64,000 bases of DNA from Isoetes taiwanensis (Eukaryota; Streptophyta; Lycopodiopsida; Isoetales; Isoetaceae). The stretch is from NCBI GenBank assembly GCA_021234155.1, contig JAJEKV010000051.1:4468698-4532697 (forward strand), in the 5' to 3' direction. Position 1 is the stretch's first letter, and the number at the start of each line of letters is the position of its first letter. Shown in pieces: positions 32,238 to 42,400 of the stretch. The notes below the pieces were generated by a model, which worked only from the letters and a program-made list of their open reading frames with translations, had not been told where the DNA came from and ran no database searches. Position numbers and translations under genes: made by a program.

Positions 32238-32823
32238 TGTTAGTCCTGTGGCCTCCCGGTTCGGGACTATTCATGCATCTGACCGGACCAGGTCAAGCTC
32301 AAGGATCCGCAGACGCACGGGTCAGCCGTCAAAAGCCAATGAAAGACCAGCGGCGGACCACGCAATCAAAGCCCGGTCTCATTACCAAGAGGCGCCACGA
32401 CAAGTGATGACCCGCCACCGCCGCAGGTCGTCAGGCGTGATTCTAGGCATTTCAAGAGGCACCGCCAACATTCACTGCAAATCAGGCCTCCTTCGAGTCG
32501 GCACCGAGATCAGTCCGAATTAATACATATTGGGCCGCAGGCCATTGTACTATATATATGAGTAGAGCTAGCAATGGGAGTTTAAGAAGAGTTTTGAGTC
32601 TTGTCTCTCTTCAGTCTTCTCTCGATTGCGAGAGCTCATGTATGTTCATCATTGATATCAAGGAAGCTTATCATTTTCCTCTCATTGTTCTCTTTGTTCT
32701 GTTTTCTTCTTCTCGTTCTTCTCTTGCAAATCCCGCGGACATAGTCCCCTGATTCTTCTATTAGATCCAAGGGTCCTCACAGAGGGCTGTCTTGCAGGAG
32801 TTCCCGAACCCAGACCCCAAACA
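32238..32823 (+). repeat. 3' LTR of the Ty3 element
   Basis: 586 bases, TGTTAG...CAAACA, followed by AAGTA. A TATA box lies at about 32551. Confidence 0.95.
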
Positions 32824-32828
32824 AAGTA

Positions 32829-34850
32829 AGTTGTGATGCCATTTTTATGACCCACTTTTGAGGACCAAGTTAAAGACATGACGATCAAATAGAGGTTTTG
32901 AAAGAATTCATGGGGACTTATGAATACTCTTGGGGGGGGGGATAATGTAGTGTTTTTATCTTGACTATTTTTGTGTGATGTACTTAAATTTGTGAAATGT
33001 ATCTTCTTTATATATATTATAAAATTATTCAGTAAGTATGTATGTCAAGCATAAAACATAAAATTATTCAGTAAGTATGTATATCAAGCATAAAATATAT
33101 GGGCGATCTAGATTGTTTCACGCAAGGGCGTTTTAGATTGGACGGATAGGATTGAAAAAAAAAAAGCCAGAAAAGCAATAACGTGTTAATTTTCAACGTT
33201 TTCTTTCCCTTTGCCCTTATTTTTTGGTCGAAATCCTAACACGCTCTCTCTATGAGGAGCTCGGCTTAGTTGTTTTGAATTGAGTCTTTGGATCTTGATC
33301 TCGTTTGTTCAATCTGCGGCTTGCAAAAACCTTTTTGTTCGTGATAAATGGAAAGCAAATCCTGATGACCAAAAAAAGATCCAGATACAAAAAAAATAGT
33401 TCCGAATCTGCTAAATGAAGCCGGATTTATGTTCCATATTCTTCACTGGCGATGAAGACCATTCTAAGGTAGATATGGCAGAACTTAAGACTAGAAATGG
33501 CAGATTTACTTTTCCCTTTGTGAAAGAATCGAAGCCAGTTGTTGAAGCTTCTTTAACATCGATTCTTTCTCGCTATAAGCTTTGCTGGTTACTGGAAAAC
33601 GGTTAGCGGATACAAAGTCTTCTTGGATTTATGCACGATGTTATTTTTACTACGCCTTTGCAAGCTTGGTCTGTTGTGCCAAGGGGAAAATGGGGTGCCG
33701 CTTCCTAAATGATGATGGTACAGTTCGGTCTACTATTCCTAAATGATGATGGTCGTTTGTCTTGAAACAGTTCGGTCTACTATAGTGCATCCCCGTTTTA
33801 CTGGCAGTAGATGCTGTCTACCTCTTCGCAGCACATGTTGTCTACCTCTTGGCACCTCGGATTTTTTGTCTCATATATTCAACACAAATTATAGACGAAC
33901 ATCTTTAATACGGATGGTAATCGAGGGCAAGATAATGGGGTAATTAATCAAAACAATTTTCATTTTCCAAGAACTTAAAACTCTTTTCTTTTTGCATAAG
34001 AAATGCAGTATTCTTTGTTGTTTCTGTACAACACTACAGGGACCCAATCTTTCAAAAAAAGACAAAGATTTTGTCAACAAAGTAAAACGGAAGATAGATT
34101 CGCAAATGGCACAACTCGTGTCCGCTTGTCCACCAAGCAACACTCTTTCTTCTTAGATCTTTTTTGCTCTTAAACTCAGATGATGTTTTATTCTTCTTTA
34201 TGCTTCATTTCCGTTCTTTTTTGATAGGGAATCACGGATATGCATTTGAAGATTGAATTTGTAATGCCATCATTTAGGTAGTGTAGAAGATCGGTTGTTG
34301 GAGAATTGCTTCTCATTGAGGCAATATTATAATGTCGGTTTGGGCTTTGGAATATTCTAACATGCAATAATGCAAGATTGTAAGCTGTCTTTTCCATGAT
34401 TGTCTCCGCATTATTCTTCCAACTTACTCCTTCCTCAACCTACTTTAATCAATGCATGGTATAGTTGTGGGTTGAGATGCTTCTTCATTCCATTTTGGTT
34501 TCTAATAGAGTGTTTATTTCATAGGGAAGTAGGGCAAGCAAAGCTATATATAAATTCAAGTTAATATAATTGAAAGGCCATCACTCTTCAAAGAAAGGTA
34601 AGCGTCATTCTCTTTCTTTACATGTCAAGGTATATTAGGAAGATTCTCTTGATGCATTACAATGAAGAAGCTCAATCTATAAGCCTAAGTGCGAAAACCT
34701 CTTGATCCTCTTTATTTGTAAGTGGGTCGTCCCGCATACTCGCATTATGTAAGATAGTAATGCATATTTGATGGTCTTTATGTTGTTGTATGTAAGAACA
34801 CAATTTCATCATCGGTGCCAATAGAGGACATACCATCCGCACTCCCATTG
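32829..34850. other. AT-rich DNA without recognised gene
   Basis: Contains a G9-10 run at 32932-32941 and a 39-base tandem doubling at 33020-33097 (taaaattattcagtaagtatgtat). The open frame 33415-33606 (63 codons) has no family resemblance. Confidence 0.5.
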
Positions 34851-34926
34851 GCGGTTTAATGTGGATCCCATAGTTACTCTAGCCAATGTGCGATTTGCAT
34901 TGGCTAGGTAACTATGCCATGTTAAC
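34851..34926. repeat. Long imperfect hairpin
   Basis: catagttactctagccaatg (34869-34888) pairs with cattggctaggtaactatg (34898-34916), with a one-base bulge and a short loop. Pairing continues outward weakly (ggtttaatgtgg / ccatgttaacc). The total stem is about 30 base pairs. No longer inverted-repeat element is seen around it. Confidence 0.8.
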
Positions 34927-37283
34927 CTATATCTCTCAAACTACCACTTTTTCAAGGCATGGATGTTATGATTGTGAACAAGTCAAAATTTATGCAATTT
35001 TCGGGCCGCCAATTTTCCGATCCAAATTTCAAATTTTTATTTAAGACATGGAATACCAATGGATGCAGATTCTATACATCGTGCATTGCAAGTAACTATG
35101 CATTAGGGAGATGATGCAACCCGTAGATTGAAGATGCACAAATTTGTAGGAATCGGATCTACAGGATAGAATTGCAGCAGCGGATTAGCAAAGCAGATTC
35201 TAGGTATACCATGTATCATTCACTCAAGTTATACTGTAGCTCTTGGCCATTGCAGAATGCATAGGAAACCGGTAATGGTATGGTCGACTCATGTAATTTG
35301 TGTTCCATACATAGATTTTGCGTGTTGATTTGTATTTGCTTTATTCCATATTGTCGCTCTATGATCCACATCTGGTCCTTGCACTAATATGTGCTTCAGA
35401 TCAAACTTAAACTTTGTTTACTCCAACATAGCATTGTCATTCCCTTGAAAAGGGAAATGAAAAAAATGATTTATTATCCATATGGCAGCTTACAAAGACT
35501 AATACATAGTATACTTTTCCTTGCATATGAGTCTCAACTATTAAAATTCTTTTGATAAGTAGTATCTTTTCCTTGCACACCATAACTTGATGAGTTTACT
35601 CTGTCTATTAAATATGTTGCTACAAAGAGGACGAATAGCCCCTCCATAATGTATAATTATGACATACTATGTAATAGCTTCACAATGTATAAATTTGAAG
35701 TGAAAAAAGGCAAAGTACAACCAAACTTAGGATTGCTCAATAAAATTCATACCAAACTAGACAAGAAAATTCATAGCCAAATGCACAATCTTTAACGGGG
35801 GATCAATGTTATAGAGGCTCCCTTAAATAGTACACACTTAACTTACAAACAAATAATGGAGCAAAAACAACACACAATGCTTCTAACTATAGTGGTGTCT
35901 TTTAGTGAGTGAATGCAAAAAGTTACCATGGCCCTTTTTCAAACATGTTGGCCATCGGTTGGAAAAGTAAAGAGGTTTAAAATGTTTACAAGTTAGAAAA
36001 ACAAAGAGGTTTAAACCATTTGCTTACAATAAAACCTTTAACAACATTTTCATGTATGCCCATGTCCTTAAACAATACGGCCATACATTATTGAACATAA
36101 GTTCGATTTAGACCCTTCAATACAACCTATACAAATTATCACTGGACACAGCTATATTGTTCTAACACAATGTTGTAGATCTTTCAACTTACTTCCATAT
36201 GGCTACCATATGGTTCTACAAGTTTTAGAAAGTCAAATTATATATTGTACATGAGAAGCAAATTGCAAGGCCAATTTCACGTGATTTAGATTTCTATACA
36301 GTCCTAAAACTATACCATGCAAGAGTACACTTTCTAATAGGTCGATAATATAAACCACAAATCTCTCCACGCAATGACGCACTTGGTTTGTTAAATATTA
36401 GTTCCCAACCTTAGCCCAACAATGTTGGGATTGGTTTGTTATTTAAGATAATAATAGCCAATAATATCGTGGAGTGCCTCACTTAACATACACAAAATAA
36501 TTACAAAAAATAAGAATTACAAAGTGAGCATAATTTAGGCAGACTTTTTCTCAATCGTGACCCAAGCATTTACGGGTTCTCAACTTTGTTTGGGCATCAT
36601 TACTTGATAAATGAAGAATTGTATGGGTGTGATGTGGAGAAAATATAAGAAACGTGCAAATATTGTGGAGAAGCACGAGGATGAATATTTATATTGTATT
36701 GAAGTTGTTAAGGCTGAGATATGGCTGTGGCTATGACGGCTATGGCTCCTTCCCCCGTTGATCCCCATTTTTATCTAAGTTTTGCATCTGATCCTTGTTT
36801 TTCCCTATCTATGGCGACCATGTATTCTTGCATGCTCATTTGCAAACTTCAGAAAATAAGGAGCTTTATGGTGGCTGCCAGACCTAGCAAGGCGCAACTG
36901 GCAGATAAGGCCGGAATGCACCTAACTATTTTTACGTGCATGGAATTTGCATCCCTTCTTCAATTCCGAATTGTAGGAGGTGCCGTGTTCATTACATAGT
37001 TAAGGATCACACGGAATTTAATCCCATTTTCCATGTCGTGTAGCTTCAGGACCGGCAATAGCTATAGCACCAATTTTTGCAGATTAGGGGCAAAAATTGC
37101 ATTAGCAGATTTTGGGCACATAGAAAAAAAAGGAGAAACCTTGATCTTGGAATCAGAAAACAACGATATCTCCTTGAATCTTGATCCAAAATGACGATGA
37201 TAATAAGAGCATTTTTTATAATAGGAAATATACAGGAAATAGGAAATATACATATTCCATCAAACTAAATATTCGATAATTTA
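34927..37283. other. AT-rich DNA without recognised gene
   Basis: Only short open frames (for example 36721-36999), none with family resemblance. No tRNA or rRNA found by eye. It may hold the 3' flank of the DUF7733 gene. Confidence 0.5.
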
Positions 37284-37887
37284 TCAGTTCGACTTAAGCT
37301 TCTCCTGGTAATATCTGGATAAAGCAACGGGAAGAAAGACTGGAAGAAGGAAACAAAAGAGATTAAAGCACCAGAATACCATATTAGAAACAGCAATGAA
37401 ACGGCCCCAATGGATCCAATAGTCTTCACAAACAGAGCCCTTTACAGTCCCATATTCAACCTCCAACCAACTCCAGATACTAAAAAGTCTTCTTGCATTA
37501 AAAGAGATGGGCACAATGGCCCGGATTGGCAGAGAAATGCCGTCGAGATTGAAAGCAATCTGTTCAGCAATGATCTGAAGAAGCAAGAGGAGGGTATGAG
37601 GAACAACAGAGTTGACACAGAGCTGAGAATTTTTTCACAAATCCGGCTATGGAGTAAAACAAGGGCAAGAATAGCCCAAAAATGGCCCCAACTGAGACGT
37701 AGTAGAGCAGAAGCTTGTTACCCTCGTAAACATTTGGGGGTTTTTGGAGAAACGGATGGAAATGCCCATCTTGATAAGAATAAAATATATAGAGGCATGC
37801 TCCAATCCCAAACAGGACTTCTGATATTGGTATTGACCCTGCTGCATAGCAGAGTATACCTATGTTAGCAAAGTGCAGTAATATCAT
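37284..37887 (-). CDS. DUF7733-family plant membrane protein, one frame break
   Basis: Two minus-strand frames form one protein. The first (37887 down to about 37630) has membrane segments CLYIFYSYQD and LYYVSVGAIFGLFLPLFYSI. The second runs from about 37620 to the stop at 37284 and has NSVVPHTLLLLLQIIAEQ, ISLPIRAIVPISFNARRLFS, then MVFWCFNLFCFLLPVFLPVA and a basic tail. The order and wording match plant DUF7733 proteins (PHVFLL, SLPIRAxVPxxYNxRR). The break sits in an A6 run of the coding strand (plus 37630-37635): five A would keep the frame. It may therefore be an assembly error rather than a pseudogene. About four membrane segments. Function is not established. It is downstream of, and on the same strand as, the Nup98-like gene. 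Confidence 0.75.
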
Positions 37888-38697
37888 CCCTCATATTCGC
37901 CTCAATCAAATTTTCTTTCAATACCCAGGATAACAAAATGACTGGCGGGATTTGGTTTAGTGAATTAGAAAACCAAGTTGGTGGTCCTACTTGACCTGAA
38001 ATGCTTTAAAGATTCTGGACTGTCTTAAACTTCACGAGGTAGAATTTCAGCCTTATATTATAAAGTGCCCTTTACGCATACCTTCTAATCGTTAGCCTTT
38101 TATCTTAGGATGCATCCCTATTAGGCCCTTATCCCGGCCTGACTTTGCCACATGGCAAACCCAGCCAGAAAATTAGCATTCCCATTATCTTCAACGCATT
38201 GTGCTGACGAGTCCAGGGCAGCTTCCCTTTCTTTGGAAGGTAGCAGAGACTTCCGAATTGCCCAATTTCAAACTGCTTTTGTCTTCTTGCCATCAAAACA
38301 AAACTTCGTAGTAGCTTGAAGACAAATCTTGATGAAATGGGGAATTGGGTTGCAATGTGTACGGGCGTCTGTTCATGCGCCTCTAACTTGCTGATATTCA
38401 AAGGGAAGAAAATCCAGCTCTTTCTTACTGGTGATGCACCCTTATAAACCTTTAACCTTATAGGTGACGTTTCAATCAATTGCCTGCTAAAAGTTAAGGG
38501 GCTATCAAGCTTCATCAAATGGAAGAAAAATTTAATGTCTCCCTTAACATTTTGTACAACGATACCAGTCTGGATCTCATTAATGTTTCAATTTACCTAC
38601 CGCTTCGGAGTAACGATGATGCTAATGTTTGATATTCAAATTCAAGTAGATCACAAGCTGCAGAATATGTAATGTTTATCATGTTTCTTTTCATTCA
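37888..38697. other. Spacer between DUF7733 and Nup98-like genes
   Basis: The minus-strand frame 38129-38518 (129 codons, start KLDSPLTFSRQLIETSPIRL) could be an exon of the DUF7733 gene's upstream part or of an unknown gene; I see no family match. Confidence 0.35.
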
Positions 38698-39434
38698 TTA
38701 GAAGTGTTGAACTCTGAAAGTCCATTCTCCTTTCTCAGAATCGTAAGACATATATTGTGTGCCCTGTTCTTTACACTTGCATTGCAGTTCCTCTATAAAC
38801 TCATCAACCTCTTTCTGCTTTCTTGTATCTTTATCCATACCTGGCCTTGTATTTCCTAATGTAACCTCGGCAGGCTTGTTTAGGCCCTTCCCAATTGGAA
38901 CATCGTTATCATTTGTGTATACTGAAACATCACTATTTGTTTTAAATACAACGATGTCATCAAGCTTAAGTCCTCGGACATTAGTTTCACCCAGAAACTT
39001 AATGCGCCCATGTCCTTTGCACCTGACCACAATATCAGGAACTTTACTGCAGAACCCAGGGGTTGCTCTCTCTCATTGCATGAGTTCTTCGATACCTAGA
39101 GATGTGTAGTAATCAGGTTTACCAAGTTTACGTAGTGATTTAGCAACATCTATGCTATGCTTCTCTACATATGATAGCGCCCTCCGCCGGGCATCAATAG
39201 AATGTGCTAAAGGATGATCATCATTGCATTCTAGCCTGGACTTTATCAAATATCTTGCAGATGTAGATGTACTTGAAGCTACTTCTATATCAGAACTTTC
39301 AGCATTCGACGTTGGTGTATCATCATTGCATTCTTGCCTGGATTCCATCGAACACCTAGGTGTAGATGTACTTATTGAAGCTACTTGTACATCAGAATTT
39401 TGAGACTTTGACCTTGGTGTGACATCTTTCAAAT
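38698..39434 (-). CDS. NUP98: Nup98 last exon: autopeptidase (APD) domain, in-frame TGA, ends at HF
   Basis: Acceptor ctatcgcag starts the exon. First comes a Ser/Thr-rich linker with a diverged internal duplication (SMESRQECNDDTP / LIKSRLECNDDHP), then KPDYYTSLGIEELMQ, TGA, ERATPGFC and the APD core: GRIKFLGETNVRGLKLDD, GKGLNKPAEVTLGN, SEKGEWTFRVQHF and stop. In Nup98 the bond after His-Phe, before Ser, is cut by the domain itself; here the stop codon stands exactly at that place, so no cleavable tail is encoded. The TGA at 39073-39075 would remove the whole domain unless it is an error or the gene is dead; the frame is otherwise intact on both sides. Confidence 0.85.
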
Positions 39435-42400
39435 CTGCGATAGAACTGAAGTTAGTGATATACATTCATTAAAAAAATACCAATCTATTAATTGGGAAAC
39501 CAGAAGAGGACGTTAATTGGAGGCAATTTATTGGTATAGTGAATGCATAGAGTTGCATGCACAAGTTTTAATTGCCAAATCCACTAATGTGAACAAGGGA
39601 AGACTGAAAAGGGCATGGCCTCAGGAGAGAAAATGATGGGCACAATAAATCTGGAAGAACCTGTCTGGCATAAAAGCAGGCTGGCAGCTCAGTGGTAACA
39701 CTTGATTTATGAGCTGGAAGTCCTGGGTGTCTGTCATGTCACACTCAAGACCCTCTAGGCTTTGATATCGGCCACGTAGCCAGTCCATCCTCAGTTTCTC
39801 TAGTCAGAGCCACGGTTGGCTGGTCCATGGTCCGAGGTCCCAGCCCAAAGAGAACATGTACTGGGACAGATGGTGATGTAAAGGACTTGGGCAGTGCACT
39901 GATGAAAGAAAAAGTTTTGGAAAACATGATAATAGGCACAATGACTTGGAATTCCTTAACACAATACAGGGTTGGATGTCTTGGGTTGCAGCCGGGTTTG
40001 AGCCTAGCCAGTCCATCCTCAGCTTCTGAAAAACTCACCTTTTTAGATAGTGCGAGACCGTTGTCTAGACATGACTAGATCTGAGACCGTTGTCTAGACA
40101 TGACTAGATCTAAACGCAGATGGTCATTATGTAAACAATTTCCTGAATAAGTCTATTTGTTCTCTCGTTAATTAGGTACAAAATCAAAGGACTCTAATGC
40201 ATATTCTTGTCCCAATTTGCACAACCAAAGGTTTTTGACCCTGAGGAAAGCAAGGGGGGATTCTGAAGGTCAGAACACAAAGCTCAATTTATCAGTAATG
40301 GGTACCCCCGCAAAGCTCCATGCTGACATTTTAAGGGCCCCTAAACTGTACCTATATCTTTTTGCTTCCCATTGATCTTAATAATACTGGTCTGCCTCAT
40401 TTCACAGAAAAATAATCTGTCAAATTCGGGGTGTCTGGCAGTGGTTTCGCCCACCATTGATTTGACTGAGAGCATTTCCACCAATTCAACTTGTTCATTG
40501 CCTACCAGCTCAGGCAGCTTCTCCATCTCTTTGTTTTGGCAACCAGATTGAGAAAGATCTTGGCCAATTCCTGGATGCATACGGATATCCTCCTAATCAT
40601 TTTCTTCAACTCCAAACTAAAATTAAATATTGATGGATATTTCATTGTATTCCTTACACTTTTACGTAAACATGACAATCCTAAAACCAATGGAGCATTT
40701 GATTAGTGCATTGGAAATCATTGAGAACCTATTGACGTATTAGATGAATGTTACAATAGGAATATCCTGGAGGCAGAGCAGTCTAAGGAACAATGACTGG
40801 AAGGGCATGGCAATGTAGATGCTGTAAACACCCTTCTTTTTCATCCATGCCTGGTCAAGTACCTAACAATGTCCATCATCCTTGTTCTGGGAACATAGGT
40901 TGATCAAAGGAGTTGCCCAGTGCTAGAGGGTCTAGAAACAAGATCAAATGATGCCATGAACAGAATGCAACCAAGCAAGCATTGTCGCCAAACTGTCTGC
41001 ATACTCAAATGTATGCATATTATATTATATATATACATTATAGATCAAATAGATGGCCTGTATTAAGCTTTGGTAGCTGGGGCAGGTCACTGAATATATG
41101 TAAATGGATATCTACAAGGTATGCATCAGGAATTAACAAGCCATCTAAATCCAGTGTATCCTAAGTATCTTTCCTTGAAGATGTATTCTATGGAATCATC
41201 TTTATGGCACCAGCAATCAGCAGTACGATACATGAAATGGTTAGGTAAAATGCCTCCAATTAACAGGAAATACAAGTTGATGACACAAAAGGAAGATCAT
41301 CAGAAAATACGATGTTCAAAACTATGTTCCTTCGGATGCATTTCAGAAATGACAAGAGCGCGTGGATCCTCTAGAGGAACGAATGAAAAGTCTTCTCTTG
41401 GAATCCTTATAGAATCAGTACCCCGAAATAATGCCTGCATATGAATAAAGGTTCAATGTGAGACTTCTATCTTCATACAGAAATATCATGAACCCTAGAA
41501 AGTCTGTAAAATAGTACTTGTTGAGCTTCACCGTTTAAGGGATGTCTGTGCGAATGGCTTCGTAGTTTTGTTCCGTGTAGCACATTTCTTGGAATAAGGG
41601 AAGATGTTGCTTTCACATTCAAAGGCTGTTCTGAAGCCTGCAAAAGTAAATACAGGTGAGCAAATTTTGTTAAACAAAAAGGCAGAACAAAGAAGTCTCT
41701 TTTTTTTATGGCACTCATTAGGCATATTTACTGAAACTGGCAAAGGAGATGACAATGCTCTTCCAAAGATCTTTGGAATCCTCTATCTTATATTCTGTTA
41801 GAAGATAGAACCTACATACATGACATGTACATACAATACAAATATTTGATACAGCTGGTACCATGTGCTTATATATCTGAATCCCTATTCATGAGACAGT
41901 CTGTCCTACTTCCTTTCTTCTCTAACCTCAACTTTTGATGCTGCCTATATTACCGAATTGTTCAGATTACATAGGATAACTGATCCATGTCCAGACTGTA
42001 GGTTCACTATTTTCATTATACTGTGTTATTTGTCCATAACCCATTTTTACTTGTACATGTAACAGACTGAATCATTGTGCAAGCATGAGGTTCTACACTT
42101 GGATTATTAAGACTTACAGTCTGCCTTCTGTCATTCTTGAAAAGGATTTCGTTTACTGCAGGTAGAGTCCCAAAGGGGTTCTTTCCGGAGCTGTAAAAGG
42201 ACTATGTTATACACGTTGATGTTAGATATAGATAAGGAAAAAAATTGAGCTCATATTAAATTAATTGTAACCGTGGTGCTTATGAACTAGGATCCTAGTA
42301 ATAACAAAACTGGAAGTTCTATCATCCATAGGGCCAAATCTCGTCCACAGGACCTGCAAAAAGAAAAGATGAAATTCACCACCATGCATCTTTCTCTTCA

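Larger units (their letters stand above)
21809..32828 (+). mobile_element. Full-length Ty3/gypsy LTR retrotransposon with target duplication
   Basis: Two LTRs (21814-22394 and 32238-32823), both starting TGTTAG and ending CAAACA, are bracketed by the 5-bp direct repeat AAGTA (21809-21813 and 32824-32828). Order of domains: gag, protease, reverse transcriptase, RNase H, integrase. That order, with integrase last, is Ty3/gypsy. A polypurine tract gggggag (32231-32237) abuts the 3' LTR. About 4 kb of further sequence lies between integrase and 3' LTR, as in Tat/Athila-like lineages. All reading frames are broken, so the element is dead; the LTRs differ by many point changes and gaps, so the insertion is not recent. 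Confidence 0.95.

Noticed and set aside
1287..39075. In-frame TGAs as selenocysteine or recoded codons
   Set aside because: Land plants lack selenocysteine insertion, no SECIS-like structure is evident, and TGA stands at ordinary residues; point mutation is simpler.
39052..39100. A 49-base intron that would remove the Nup98 TGA
   Set aside because: Too short for a plant intron, and it would remove the conserved IEEL...ERATPGFC segment.
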